This document shows, piece after piece, positions 24,154 through 32,594 of a stretch of DNA of 64,000 nt (positions are counted from its first letter, which is position 1; every line of letters starts with the position of its first letter). Both the position numbers and the translations under genes were made by a program. The DNA is taken from positions 596,604 to 660,603 of the forward strand of contig CAJTEE010000002.1 of NCBI GenBank assembly GCA_910575275.1. Direction: 5' to 3'. Under the pieces are notes generated by a model that was not told where the DNA came from, made no database searches, and saw only the letters and a program-made list of their open reading frames with translations. Origin of the DNA: Lachnospiraceae bacterium. GTDB lineage: Bacteria > Bacillota > Clostridia > Lachnospirales > Lachnospiraceae.

Positions 24154-24409
24154 GCGGAGGCGTGTGTGGACGGCCGGGCTTTGCGGACGGTTGGCAAGGC
24201 GCGTCGGAAGTTCTTAGCCTGTGGCGGTGCGGGCGGGAGGGGCGGATTTCGGCGTTCCGGGCCGAAATCCGAGAAGCCGGAGCGGAAAAATTCTTCAGAA
24301 TTTTTCCGGCGACTTGCTTCTGAACCCCTCTCGTCCGCGCCGGCAGAGGCTTAGAACTTCAAGCGCCGCGGCCTGTCCGCAAAGCCCGGCCGTCCACACA
24401 CGCCTCCGC
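24154..24409. repeat. Giant palindrome family, copy 3
   Basis: The outer arms 24154-24188 and 24375-24409 are 35-base exact reverse complements, but their sequence is largely unlike the arms of copies 1 and 2. Hairpins A (GGATTTCGGC/GCCGAAATCC) and B (GGAAAAATTCT/AGAATTTTTCC) are identical in stem to copy 1. It is 84 bases from copy 2 and lies upstream of the rpmB promoter. Confidence 0.9.
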
Positions 24410-24472
24410 GGCCCCTCACCCCCCCCCCCGCAAACCAACCGAAGAAACTACCAAAGAATTCAAAAATTATAC

Positions 24473-24501
24473 TTGCAAAATTCAACACTTTCTGCTATCA
24501 T
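24473..24501 (+). promoter_or_regulatory. rpmB promoter
   Basis: TTGCAA (24473-24478), 17-base spacer, TATCAT (24496-24501). The leader holds the short palindrome ATTCTTG-T-CAAGAAT (24515-24529), possibly regulatory. Confidence 0.8.
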
Positions 24502-24559
24502 ATATTTGTTATGGATTCTTGTCAAGAATTCAAAGATGTAGTGTTAAGGAGGTGCTATC

Positions 24560-24745
24560 ATGGCTAAATGTGCTATTTGTGAAAAATCTGCTCACTTTGG
24601 TAATGCGGTAAGTCATTCCCATAGAAGATCCAACAAGATCTGGAAGCCCAATGTCAAATCTGTAAAAGTGAAAGTAAACGGCGGCGCCCGTAAGATGTAT
24701 GTATGTACGTCTTGCTTACGTTCCGGCCTTGTGGAGAGAGCTTAA
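24560..24745 (+). CDS. rpmB: 50S ribosomal protein L28
   Basis: The product is 61 aa, the normal short bacterial L28. It binds 23S rRNA in the large subunit. The N-terminal CAICEKSAHFGNAVSHSHRR and the C-terminal CTSCLRSGLVERA carry the two Cys pairs of the zinc-binding (C+) form. The ATG follows AAGGAGGTGCTATC. Monocistronic, with its own promoter and terminator. Confidence 0.97.
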   Translation: MAKCAICEKSAHFGNAVSHSHRRSNKIWKPNVKSVKVKVNGGARKMYVCTSCLRSGLVERA

Positions 24746-24789
24746 TTCATGGAAATTGTCTCTCCCCGGTTCTACATTGGCAGAAAAAG

Positions 24790-24832
24790 AAAGACATCTT
24801 CTATCTCGAATGATAAAAGATGTCTTTTTTTA
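24790..24832 (+). terminator. rpmB terminator
   Basis: AAGACATCTT (24791-24800) pairs with AAGATGTCTT (24817-24826) and is followed by TTTTTT. Confidence 0.88.
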
Positions 24833-24845
24833 TTGCCAACTTCCT

Positions 24846-24986
24846 CTATTTACAGCAGAACAGATTATACCCCACGATCAGGAACATGACCGCAATCACC
24901 ACAATCGGAAATGATTTCGGGAGAATCAGTACCCAGGTCATGCCGACGCCGATGCAAAACATCATAAGGCCGCATAATCGCTTCAT
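24846..24986 (-). CDS. Small hydrophobic protein, 46 aa
   Basis: A short gene with a strong ribosome site (GAAGGAGGATAGT before the ATG at 24986) encodes 46 residues beginning MKRLCGLMMFCIGVGM. It has two hydrophobic stretches, about residues 4-22 and 27-43, separated by LPKSFP, so it is probably a small two-helix membrane protein with a Cys-Cys end. It lies 62 bases downstream of ytfJ on the same strand and may be in that transcript. Function unknown; the clean start signal and hydrophobic pattern support it being real. Confidence 0.7.
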   Translation of the reverse strand: MKRLCGLMMFCIGVGMTWVLILPKSFPIVVIAVMFLIVGYNLFCCK

Positions 24987-25048
24987 ACTATCCTCCTTCA
25001 CAAGAAAAATACTATGTTACATCCTATGCGGCCGAAACAATTCCATGC

Positions 25049-25456
25049 TTATTTTGTTTCTGTCTCCGTATCGAGGTTATCAAGTACATCCTCCGCCTTT
25101 TTGACAGCCTCCGGCGATACGTCATTGCCTCCCACAAAGCGGTTTACAAAATCCGGCACCATATCCAACACCTTTGTCACGGCATCCTGATGCTTGATGT
25201 TGACAAGCTTTGTCATGCCGTTCTGGATGATAAGGACCGCACTCGGCGACATCTTTGCACTCATGCCGCCCCCGCCGTTCGTCTTTGACGACTGCGCAAA
25301 GGCCCCCGCGGCCATTCCGCAGGTCACATCCACAAGCGGAAGAATGATGGTATCGTCAAGCCTGACCGGCTCTCCCACCACGGTCTTCGTCGTTATAAAC
25401 GTATCCATGCCCTTAAATAATGCCTCCACGGTCGATGGGAATTGATTTTCTGCCAT
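25049..25456 (-). CDS. ytfJ: Sporulation protein YtfJ/GerW
   Basis: The product is 135 aa of the GerW family; in Bacillus subtilis GerW is needed for spore germination with particular nutrients. Features are VEALFKGMDTFITTKTVVGEPV at the start and the Gly-rich core GGGGMSAKMSPSAVLII. The ATG at 25456 is preferred to that at 25462 because AGGAGG lies 8 bases before it but only 2 before the other. It follows the DUF2953 gene, the same pairing as ytfI-ytfJ in Bacillus. It supports a spore-forming host. Confidence 0.92.
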   Translation of the reverse strand: MAENQFPSTVEALFKGMDTFITTKTVVGEPVRLDDTIILPLVDVTCGMAAGAFAQSSKTNGGGGMSAKMSPSAVLIIQNGMTKLVNIKHQDAVTKVLDMVPDFVNRFVGGNDVSPEAVKKAEDVLDNLDTETETK

Positions 25457-25486
25457 CTTCATTTCCTCCTGCTTCCAGCTCTTACA

Positions 25487-25505
25487 GTTCAGACAACCTC
25501 TGAAC
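25487..25505. repeat. Short remnant resembling the 5.87-kb palindrome
   Basis: GTTCAGA (25487-25493) and TCTGAAC (25499-25505) form a small hairpin, and the flank TTACAGTTCAGAC resembles the arm of the element at 5868-6003. It lies between the DUF2953 gene and ytfJ. Confidence 0.4.
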
Positions 25506-25513
25506 CACTGCCA

Positions 25514-26554
25514 CTATTTCCATTTTCTCAAAAGTCTGCGGAAATTCTTGTTCATCAGAATCCGGATGCTGATCCACAAAAGTGTTCCTGCACGGATATG
25601 TCCCTTCACATGAACCTCGCCATCCAGGACCTTTTCATCAAACACCGGTTCCAGCGTAAAGCTTTTCGCATACAGCACATAAAAAGGGCTGACCGCCGTC
25701 AGCACCTGCCCTGTACGGTACGGATCTTCAAAGCCGAACCGCAGCCGCCCCCGCAGCCGTCTCGGTAAAACATGCAAAATAAGCTTTTTCGTCTGCGACA
25801 CGAGCAGGGCGATCATCCTTTTATTTTCTGCATCATCCCAAAATGCTTTTGCCTTTTCAAGCGTTTTCTGCCCCTGCTCCAGTTTGGCACGCGTCTGTGA
25901 GAACAATCCGAGAAGCCGCTTCAAAAACGACAGCAGTCTTTCATAAAGCCGTCCAAAAAAGCCGCGCGGCCCGATCCCGTCTTCTTCCTGATCTATATGT
26001 TCCCCTTCGGTTTTGGAATCAGCTCCGAAATCGTCTTCGGGCCCCTTTGGGCCGTCGCTCAGCTCCAGTGCGCCGACAAGCTCAGCCGCTTCAGCCGGCT
26101 CGGGCATAGCCTCCGGTCCGGAGGGTTTCGCCGCTTTGGCTTCCTCCCCCCCGGCTCCCGTATGTCCCTGTCCTGACAGGCTCTCCCCACCTCCGGCAGG
26201 ACTGCCTCCCGCATGACTGTCCACAGGCCGGATTTCCTCTGTCTCTTGGGCGTTCCCCGGCTGAAGTTCCTCTTTGTCCGCCTGCTCTGCTCCGAAAAAC
26301 CGATCCTCAAACAGGACGAACCAGAGGAGCCTGGCCCTGATAGTAAGCACACCGTCGTAGGCAGCCCGCACGGACACAAGCCCCAAAAGCCACGAAGCCG
26401 CCGCCCTTGCCGTCAGCGTCTTTTGATACGCCCCCTCCAGCCTGTAACGCACCGGCACAACCAGAACGGTACACAACAGCACAAGAAAAACTCCCAGCAG
26501 CACAAGAAGAAAAATTCCCAGAATTTTCAACAACACGAACAGTACGTGGAGCAT
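25514..26554 (-). CDS. DUF2953 domain protein (YtfI-like)
   Basis: The product is 346 aa. A long N-terminal hydrophobic segment (about residues 3-35, LLKILGIFLLVLLGVFLVLL) anchors it, followed by VPVRYRLEGAY, the usual opening of DUF2953. A Glu/Pro/Gly-rich, probably disordered linker (residues about 95-190) separates this from a C-terminal domain starting ARLLWF/KLILHVLPRRLRGRLRFGFEDPYRTG. It is next to ytfJ, as in Bacillus, which suggests a spore-related envelope role. Molecular function is unknown. Confidence 0.82.
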   Translation of the reverse strand: MLHVLFVLLKILGIFLLVLLGVFLVLLCTVLVVPVRYRLEGAYQKTLTARAAASWLLGLVSVRAAYDGVLTIRARLLWFVLFEDRFFGAEQADKEELQPGNAQETEEIRPVDSHAGGSPAGGGESLSGQGHTGAGGEEAKAAKPSGPEAMPEPAEAAELVGALELSDGPKGPEDDFGADSKTEGEHIDQEEDGIGPRGFFGRLYERLLSFLKRLLGLFSQTRAKLEQGQKTLEKAKAFWDDAENKRMIALLVSQTKKLILHVLPRRLRGRLRFGFEDPYRTGQVLTAVSPFYVLYAKSFTLEPVFDEKVLDGEVHVKGHIRAGTLLWISIRILMNKNFRRLLRKWK

Positions 26555-26557
26555 CCC

Positions 26558-26872
26558 TTACTCCTTCTCCCTTTTCAGGAACTCCTGCACGTCAAAGCCC
26601 CCGGTCTTTTGATACATCTCCTCGACGATCCGGCCGGAAAGTGCAGCCGCATCCGCAAAATCGGCTGCAATCCCCACGACCAGGATGTCCTTCTGTCTGT
26701 AGTACTCCTGGGAAAACGCGGCCGCCGGGATTAAATCAAAGAGATCCTGCCCGTTCGCCGCAGGCGTCAGCACATAGTACCCCGTATGCCTAGCCTTTCG
26801 CACTGCCTGGATCGTGGCATAGCGTTTTTTTCTCGCCTGCTCTCCCACATACAGTCGCTCATACCATTGCAT
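26558..26872 (-). CDS. Conserved hypothetical protein, 104 aa
   Basis: Not recognised. The product is a soluble, mixed alpha/beta protein with a basic N-terminal (QARKKRYATIQAVRKARHTG) and a central segment KDILVVGIAADFADAAALSGRIVEEMY, with no membrane segment or signal. ATG follows TTGGAGAGGCT. It lies between cinA and the DUF2953 gene with 3- and 12-base gaps, so it is cotranscribed with them. Confidence 0.65.
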   Translation of the reverse strand: MQWYERLYVGEQARKKRYATIQAVRKARHTGYYVLTPAANGQDLFDLIPAAAFSQEYYRQKDILVVGIAADFADAAALSGRIVEEMYQKTGGFDVQEFLKREKE

Positions 26873-26884
26873 AGCCTCTCCAAT

Positions 26885-27622
26885 TTATCTGTAATGCCTT
26901 ATGATCATACGCCGCAGAAGATCCAGAGCCGAAACGGCAGCCTGCTCTCTGATCTCCGCGCGGGTTCCGTGAAAATGACATTCCTCCACCGTCACTTCAT
27001 CCTTCATACAGCAGGCGATATACACCAGGCCCACCGGCTTTTCTTCACTCCCGCCATCCGGCCCCGCGATCCCCGTGACCGCCATGCACGCATCCGCATC
27101 CGAAGCCATGATCCCGCCAAGCGCCATCTCCCTGGCCGTCTGTTCGCTGACCGCACCGTATTTTTTAAGCGTCGCCTTGCTCACATCCAGAAGCCGGCGC
27201 TTTGCCTTATTGGAATATGTGATGAAGCCCTGGTTAAACACATCCGACACGCCGGGCACATTCACAAGCTTTGCGGCGATCATGCCGCCGGTGCAGGACT
27301 CGGCCGTCGTCACCGTGAGCCCATACTTGACGAGAAGACGGACCACCGCTTCTTCCATGGTCTCATTCTCTCTTGTTGAGTAAAACAGATCGCCGAGCGC
27401 CTTCTTGATTTCCCGGCCAACCGGCTTCACGATCGTCTTTGCAGTCTCCTCCGCGTCCTCCTTCGTCTCCACGAGGATCTGGACCTCCTTACCGCGCCGT
27501 CTCGTATAGACCACGGCCGCCCCGCCCCGCTTTAAAATATCGCCGAGCCGCTCCTTGACCTCCGTCTCGCTTCTGCCATATACCTTATACATCTGCGCAT
27601 AGCCATTGTCTGTTCGAATCAT
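26885..27622 (-). CDS. CinA-family nicotinamide-nucleotide amidohydrolase
   Basis: The product is 245 aa. The C-terminal 160 residues are the CinA/PncC amidohydrolase domain: TTAESCTGGMIAAKLVNVPGVSDVF includes the catalytic Ser, and AVTGIAGPDGGSEEKPVG is the second signature. The first 80 residues, with a GRSETEVKERLGDIL opening, resemble the linker/KH region of full CinA, but the N-terminal MoaB-like domain is missing. It would hydrolyse NMN in NAD salvage. Its ATG overlaps the pgsA stop (TAATG), so the two are coupled. Confidence 0.88.
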   Translation of the reverse strand: MIRTDNGYAQMYKVYGRSETEVKERLGDILKRGGAAVVYTRRRGKEVQILVETKEDAEETAKTIVKPVGREIKKALGDLFYSTRENETMEEAVVRLLVKYGLTVTTAESCTGGMIAAKLVNVPGVSDVFNQGFITYSNKAKRRLLDVSKATLKKYGAVSEQTAREMALGGIMASDADACMAVTGIAGPDGGSEEKPVGLVYIACCMKDEVTVEECHFHGTRAEIREQAAVSALDLLRRMIIRHYR

Positions 27623-28164
27623 TACATTTTCCCTTCTCTAAGAATCCCGGCGTTCTTTGCAATATAATCCACCAGTGAGATAACCGTGAGCGCCAGCGCG
27701 GCCCACACGCACGCCTGCGTAATGACAGCAAGCGCTTTTATATTTAGAATCAGAAGAATCACCGCGATCATCTGGAACGTAGTCTTAAATTTCCCCCAGT
27801 AGCTCGCCGCGATCACAACGCCGTTATCCGACGCCACCAGCCGGAAGCCGCTGATGATAAACTCACGGCTGATGATCACGATCACCATCCAAGCAGGAAG
27901 CTGTTTCAGCTCAACCATGCAGATCAACGCCGCACAGACCAGAAGCTTATCCGCAAGCGGGTCCATAAATTTCCCGAAATTCGTCACCAGATTGTATTTG
28001 CGGGCAATCTTTCCATCCAAAAGATCTGTCAGGCTCGCAACGATAAAGATCGCCGCCGCCAGATACCGAAGCGTCTGGTTTTCGCCGCCGTCCCACAAAA
28101 GCACCGCGACAAAAAACGGGATCATGATCACCCGGGCGATCGTCAGCTTATTCGGTAGATTCAT
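27622..28164 (-). CDS. pgsA: Phosphatidylglycerophosphate synthase
   Basis: The product is 180 aa. It transfers the phosphatidyl group from CDP-diacylglycerol to glycerol-3-phosphate, the committed step of phosphatidylglycerol synthesis. The CDP-alcohol phosphotransferase motif is seen as DGKIARKYNLVTNFGKFMDPLAD. Four to five membrane segments. The start at 28164 (MNLPNKLTIAR) has GGAGAG 7 bases upstream; it overlaps the rimO end by 17 bases. Confidence 0.95.
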   Translation of the reverse strand: MNLPNKLTIARVIMIPFFVAVLLWDGGENQTLRYLAAAIFIVASLTDLLDGKIARKYNLVTNFGKFMDPLADKLLVCAALICMVELKQLPAWMVIVIISREFIISGFRLVASDNGVVIAASYWGKFKTTFQMIAVILLILNIKALAVITQACVWAALALTVISLVDYIAKNAGILREGKM

Positions 28165-29485
28165 CTTCCATCTCTCCAATCAAATCATACTCCAGTGCGC
28201 CGGTCACACGGACCCGCACAAATTCTCCTGATATCAGGGAGCGCTCCGTATTCACAAAAATCAACCCGTCCACATTGGGGCTGTCCATATAAGTGCGGCC
28301 GACATACGCGTCCTCATCGGCGATCTTCCCCTCGATCATGACTTCCAGGACGCGCCCTTTCATGGCCTCCGCTTTTTCAAACGCGATCTCCTGCTGGAGC
28401 TCCATGAGCTCATCCCGCCTCTCCTCCTTAAGCTCCTCATCCACCTGGTCAGGGAACGCAAAGGCCGGCGTATCTTCCTCCGGCGAATAGGCAAAGACAC
28501 CCAGACGCTCGAATTCCATATCGTCAATGAATGCAAGAAGTGTTTCATGATCCTCCTTCGTCTCGCCCGGAAAGCCCGAGATCAGCGTGGTCCGAAGGAC
28601 GAGATCCGGGATCTCGCGCCTGAGCCGTCCGATTAATTCCCTGAGCGCCGTGTTTGACGTACGCCGGCCCATGCGCTTTAGCACCCCATCGCTGGCATGC
28701 TGGATCGGAATGTCCAAATAATGGCACACCTTCTCCTCGGTGCGGATCACACGGATCAGCTCCTCTGTGATCTCCTCCGGGTAGCAGTATTGAAGTCTCA
28801 GCCACCGAAGTTCCGGAATCGCTGCCAGCTTCTTAAGAAGCTCCGGGAGTTTCTTTTCTCCATACAAATCTACTCCGTATAACGTCGTCTCCTGCGCCAC
28901 CAGGATGAGCTCCTTCACCCCGCCCCGAACCAGCTCCTCGGCCTCCGCAATAAGCCGTTCCATCGGAACGCTGCGGTAGCGGCCGCGCAGATAGGGGATA
29001 ATGCAGTAGGTGCAGCGCTTGTCGCAGCCCTCGGCTATCTTTAAGAATGCGTAATGGCCGCCGGTTGTCACAAGGCGGCCGGTCTGCGCGCCCGCCGGCG
29101 CGTCGATGTCCGAAAAATCCGTATAGCCCGGTCCTGCAAGAGACCGCTTCACCGCCTCGGCGATCTTTTCATACGAGGCGGTCCCCAGGATGGCATCCAC
29201 CTCCGGGATCTCCTTCGTGATCTCCTCCTGATACCGCTGTGCCAGGCAGCCGGTCACAAGCAACGCCCTTAAACGTCCCTGTTTTTTTAAAGCAGCCATT
29301 TCAAGAATCGTGTTGATGCTTTCTTCTTTCGCATCGCCGATAAAGCAGCAGGTGTTGACTACGATCACATCCGCCTCCTGCTCGTCATCCACAAATGCAT
29401 AGCCCTCATGCCCCAGAAGGCTCAACATTTTCTCCGTATCCACCAGGTTTTTGTCACAGCCCAGTGAAATGAAAAGTACATTCAT
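28148..29485 (-). CDS. rimO: Ribosomal protein S12 methylthiotransferase
   Basis: RimO, 445 aa, normal length. It methylthiolates an Asp of ribosomal protein S12. Domains in order: UPF0004 (FISLGCDKNLVDTE, with Cys ligands, then VNTCCFIGDAKEES), radical SAM core (CDKRCTYCIIPYLRGRYRS with C-x3-C-x2-C) and a TRAM domain at the end (GRTYMDSPNVDGLIFV). The start at 29485 is chosen because MNVLFISLG is the family's N-terminus; the open frame continues upstream into rpoZ. Operon with rpoZ and pgsA. Confidence 0.96.
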   Translation of the reverse strand: MNVLFISLGCDKNLVDTEKMLSLLGHEGYAFVDDEQEADVIVVNTCCFIGDAKEESINTILEMAALKKQGRLRALLVTGCLAQRYQEEITKEIPEVDAILGTASYEKIAEAVKRSLAGPGYTDFSDIDAPAGAQTGRLVTTGGHYAFLKIAEGCDKRCTYCIIPYLRGRYRSVPMERLIAEAEELVRGGVKELILVAQETTLYGVDLYGEKKLPELLKKLAAIPELRWLRLQYCYPEEITEELIRVIRTEEKVCHYLDIPIQHASDGVLKRMGRRTSNTALRELIGRLRREIPDLVLRTTLISGFPGETKEDHETLLAFIDDMEFERLGVFAYSPEEDTPAFAFPDQVDEELKEERRDELMELQQEIAFEKAEAMKGRVLEVMIEGKIADEDAYVGRTYMDSPNVDGLIFVNTERSLISGEFVRVRVTGALEYDLIGEMEDESTE

Positions 29486-29507
29486 TCTCTGCCCTTTCGC
29501 GTATTCC

Positions 29508-29834
29508 TCAGCCTTCCTCAGCCGGCCCCTGCTCCTCTGTCCCAGCCTCGGAAACAGAGCTCTCCTCCTCCGTCTTGGCCGCCTCGTCTGCAGCCTCTGC
29601 GAAATTGTTGATGACAATTTTCACCTTCTGTTCGTAAAGCTCCTGAACGGCTGTGGAAAGCGGTTTTTTGCCCGCCGCGCCCGCTACAAACGGCTCGTCT
29701 CCGGCGATCAGCTCCCTTGCCCGCTTTGCCGTTGCAATTACAATAGAATAACGGCTCTGTACGATCGGCGCCTCACCGGGCTCCACACCGCTGTTGACGA
29801 CGTCGATCAGGTCACTGTATGATGGATGTAACAT
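29508..29834 (-). CDS. rpoZ: RNA polymerase omega subunit
   Basis: The product is 108 aa. Omega helps fold and assemble the beta' subunit. SRYSIVIATAKRARELIAG is the conserved core, followed by KKPLSTAVQELYEQKVKI. A Glu/Ala-rich tail of about 30 residues is added at the C-terminus. It lies 33 bases after gmk, the usual gmk-rpoZ order of Firmicutes. Confidence 0.93.
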   Translation of the reverse strand: MLHPSYSDLIDVVNSGVEPGEAPIVQSRYSIVIATAKRARELIAGDEPFVAGAAGKKPLSTAVQELYEQKVKIVINNFAEAADEAAKTEEESSVSEAGTEEQGPAEEG

Positions 29835-29867
29835 GAATGAAAAACTCCTTTCCGGCTCTCTCTATTA

Positions 29868-30524
29868 TCAATGATTCGCTATGGTTTTGCATACGTCTGT
29901 GGCATTTATTTCTTTAAGCTCCTGCTTCATACGGTCGATACGGTCCCGATTTGCCACGGCCCTCATATGCTGGGACTGGATCAGACGGTGCAACCTTTCT
30001 TTACATGCCTCCACCGTATCATTCACCAGAATGTAATCGTAGGCTTCCATGCTCTCCGCCTCCTCGGCCGCGCGCTTTAAACGCTGTTTAACGATCTCCT
30101 CCGTCTCCGTCCCGCGTCCGATCAGCCTTGCCTTAAGCTCTGCGGCTGTCGGCGGCATGATAAAAACAAGCAGCGCATCCGGGTAACGCTCCTTGACCTT
30201 AAGCGCCCCCTGGATCTCAATCTCCAAAAGGACATCCTTCCCCTCGGCGAGCCGGCTTTCCACGTATTCACGCGGCGTCCCATAAGAATGATTCACATAG
30301 CACGCGTATTCGATCAGTGCATCCTCCGCGATCATCTCCTGAAACTGCTCCTCTGTGCGGAAAAAATATTCTCGTCCGTCCTGCTCACCCGGACGCGGAG
30401 CTCTGGTCGTCGCGGAGACGGAAAGCGCATAGCCTTCAAAGCTCTCCGTCAGCGCCTTCATGACGGTCCCCTTCCCGGCGCCGGAGAACCCCGATACTAC
30501 GGTCAGTATTCCCTTTTCTGCCAT
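29868..30524 (-). CDS. gmk: Guanylate kinase
   Basis: The product is 218 aa. It phosphorylates GMP to GDP. P-loop GFSGAGKGTV, then the GMP-binding block TTRAPRPGEQDGREYFF and the lid segment. It follows yicC with a 12-base gap; the small remA/DUF370 gene that commonly sits between them in Firmicutes is absent here. ATG follows AGGAGAAAT. Confidence 0.96.
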   Translation of the reverse strand: MAEKGILTVVSGFSGAGKGTVMKALTESFEGYALSVSATTRAPRPGEQDGREYFFRTEEQFQEMIAEDALIEYACYVNHSYGTPREYVESRLAEGKDVLLEIEIQGALKVKERYPDALLVFIMPPTAAELKARLIGRGTETEEIVKQRLKRAAEEAESMEAYDYILVNDTVEACKERLHRLIQSQHMRAVANRDRIDRMKQELKEINATDVCKTIANH

Positions 30525-30536
30525 ATATTTCTCCTG

Positions 30537-31415
30537 TTATTCGATATTTTGAATCTGTTCCCTGACCTTTTCCACCTCGGTTTTTAAGAGGATCGCATGA
30601 TCAGCGATCTCCAGGTCATTGGATTTGGAGAGGATCGTATTGGACTCCCGGTTCATCTCCTGTGCGATAAAATCAAGCTTTCTCCCAACGCTGCCGCCCG
30701 CCAAAAGCTCCTTTTGCATTCCCTCGATATGGCTGCGGAGCCGCACGGTCTCCTCATCCACACAGATCTTGTCGGCAAAGACCGCCACCTCGGTGAGGAT
30801 ACGAGCCTCGTCGACCGTCGTACTTTGTAAAAGCTCCTTTACCTTCTCCTCAAGCCGTCTGCGGTATTCGCTTATGACCTCCGGCGAGCGTTCTTCGATA
30901 AAAGCAACGGCGGCGCGCATCAAAGAAAGCTTTTCCAAGATATCCTTCTTCAGGTTCTGTCCCTCAAGGAGCCTTGATTCCACGAAGCTTTCGGCCGCTT
31001 TTTTGACGGCAGCCTCCAAAAGTTCCCACATGTGTTCTTCATCTTGTGCGGCCTGCTCCATCATCAGGACCTCCGGGCATCTTGCCAGCATGGAGACCTT
31101 GACATCGTTTTCGATCCCAAACTGCTCCGCCATTTTCCCGAAGCTCTCCATATATTCGGCGGCCAGGGTACTGTTGTAGCGAAGCGCCGCCTTCTCCTCC
31201 GTATAATCTTCATAGGTAATAAAAATATCCACCTTGCCACGCTGGATCGACTCCTTTAAAAGGGTCCGCATCCGTGCCTCGAAGGAATTGAATTTCTTCG
31301 GCATCTTGACACTCAAATCCAGATAGCGGTGGTTGACGGCCTTTATCTCAACCGAAATCCTGCATTCGTCCGTCACAACCTCCGAGCGGCCGAATCCGGT
31401 CATGCTTTTTATCAT
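30537..31415 (-). CDS. YicC family endoribonuclease
   Basis: The product is 292 aa, normal for YicC/YloC proteins, which act as RNases in the cases studied. The N-terminus SMTGFGRSEV and the C-terminus QEMNRESNTILSKSNDLEIADHAILLKTEVEKVREQIQN are the family's two most conserved blocks. The start at 31415 is preferred to the upstream frame because it begins exactly at the conserved MIKSMTGFGR. It is first in a long operon running through gmk, rpoZ, rimO, pgsA and cinA. Confidence 0.92.
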   Translation of the reverse strand: MIKSMTGFGRSEVVTDECRISVEIKAVNHRYLDLSVKMPKKFNSFEARMRTLLKESIQRGKVDIFITYEDYTEEKAALRYNSTLAAEYMESFGKMAEQFGIENDVKVSMLARCPEVLMMEQAAQDEEHMWELLEAAVKKAAESFVESRLLEGQNLKKDILEKLSLMRAAVAFIEERSPEVISEYRRRLEEKVKELLQSTTVDEARILTEVAVFADKICVDEETVRLRSHIEGMQKELLAGGSVGRKLDFIAQEMNRESNTILSKSNDLEIADHAILLKTEVEKVREQIQNIE

Positions 31416-31449
31416 CGCAAAACTGCCTCGCTTTCCCATAGGTAAAATT

Positions 31450-31478
31450 ATTATACGGCAAATGGAAAATCAAGTCAA
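31450..31478 (-). promoter_or_regulatory. Promoter of the yicC-gmk-rpoZ-rimO-pgsA operon
   Basis: TTGACT (31473-31478), 17-base spacer, TATAAT (31450-31455) on the minus strand; close to consensus. It begins immediately after the stop of the ABC ATPase gene. Confidence 0.88.
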
Positions 31479-32594
31479 CTAAAAGAGGAAAGTTTTCGTA
31501 ACTATAAGCCCCTGTCGAACCGCCGCCTCGTAAAGCTCTTTGTTTCTCACATTGAGTTCCCCGAACCGCGGCAGGCACAGCCAAAACTGTCTACAGGTGC
31601 TCATGAGCCTTTTGGCCCTTAAAAATGTCTCCTCCGGGACCGTTTCAAAGGCAGGCACAGCCACCACCTCCGCGGCCAGGGCACAGGCGCTCGGGTAATC
31701 CAGATCGTTTTCCCATAGGATTCCGGCCGCAAACGGCACATTCTCTCTCTGTAACCTCCTGTAGGCCGAAATGCCGAAGCCTCCCCCGCCCATCACGAAA
31801 ACCTCCGGCTTTCCCACCGGTCTGGCAAGCTCCGGGCACATAAACGGGACATGTCCATACTCCTTCCGGGAAAGACCGTAAAGCTCCCCAATGCAGCCGG
31901 AAGAAACGATCTCCTCCGGGGAGCCAATGCAGTCGATCCGCCCGTCCCGTACACAAACAATGCGGTCCGAGATCCGTTTTGCAAGCTCCAGCTCATGCAG
32001 CGTAAGGATCACGGCCAGCCGCTTTTCGCGGGCCAGCCTTTGCAGGACGTTTAAGATCTCCAGCTTGTGCCGAATGTCCAGGTAGGAGGTCGGCTCGTCC
32101 AAAAGTAGAAGCTCTGGCTCCTGGCAGAGGGCGCGGGCCAAAAGGACTCGCTGCTTTTGGCCGTCACTGAGCTGCATAAAATCCCGCTCTGCAAGCTCTC
32201 CCGCCCCGACCGTCTTAAGCGCCTCCTCCACGATCCGCATATCCGCCTCCGAAAGACGACCGAACCGCCCCGTATACGGGTACCGGCCGGCCGCGGCCAC
32301 CTGAAAGCAGGTCATAAGCTCCGGGCGGATGCGGTCCGTAAAGACGGCGGATACCTGCCTTGCGAGCTCCGTTTCCTGCATGGCCGACACGCTTTTTCCG
32401 TCCAGATATACGGCTCCGTAAAGAAGCGCGAGCTGTCCGGCCATGCTTTTTAAAAGCGTCGATTTCCCAGCCCCGTTCGGGCCGATCAGTGTGAGGATTT
32501 CCCCTCGTTTGATCGTGATCTCTGCTTCTTTTACGACCGGCCGGCCCCGGTAGCCGACGGTCATATGATCCGTGTACACAAATGCCTCACACAT
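31479..32594 (-). CDS. BtuD/FecE-type ABC transporter ATPase with extra C-terminal domain
   Basis: The product is 371 aa. Residues 1-250 are a FecE/BtuD-type ATPase: Walker A GPNGAGKST, signature LSDGQKQRVLLARAL, Walker B ELLLLDEPTS. The family is normally about 255 aa; here about 115 more residues follow, starting PEVFVMGGGGFGISAYRRLQ, a Rossmann-like beginning. The role of this extension is unknown. The ATG at 32594 is preferred to 32600 because GGGGAGGG touches the first but lies 6 bases before the second. It overlaps the permease gene by 8 bases. Last gene of the cobalamin-riboswitch operon. Confidence 0.88.
   Translation of the reverse strand: MCEAFVYTDHMTVGYRGRPVVKEAEITIKRGEILTLIGPNGAGKSTLLKSMAGQLALLYGAVYLDGKSVSAMQETELARQVSAVFTDRIRPELMTCFQVAAAGRYPYTGRFGRLSEADMRIVEEALKTVGAGELAERDFMQLSDGQKQRVLLARALCQEPELLLLDEPTSYLDIRHKLEILNVLQRLAREKRLAVILTLHELELAKRISDRIVCVRDGRIDCIGSPEEIVSSGCIGELYGLSRKEYGHVPFMCPELARPVGKPEVFVMGGGGFGISAYRRLQRENVPFAAGILWENDLDYPSACALAAEVVAVPAFETVPEETFLRAKRLMSTCRQFWLCLPRFGELNVRNKELYEAAVRQGLIVTKTFLF

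Noticed and set aside
10632-24409. Giant palindromes as ordinary insertion sequences
   Set aside because: No transposase frame, no obvious target duplication, and the self-complementarity covers nearly the whole element instead of short terminal repeats.
24085-24541. Open frames across giant palindrome copy 3
   Set aside because: Low-complexity, palindrome-derived translations without ribosome sites; the frame ends within the rpmB promoter region.
26885-27622. Full-length competence protein CinA
   Set aside because: The N-terminal MoaB-like domain is missing; only the KH-like linker and amidohydrolase domain are present.
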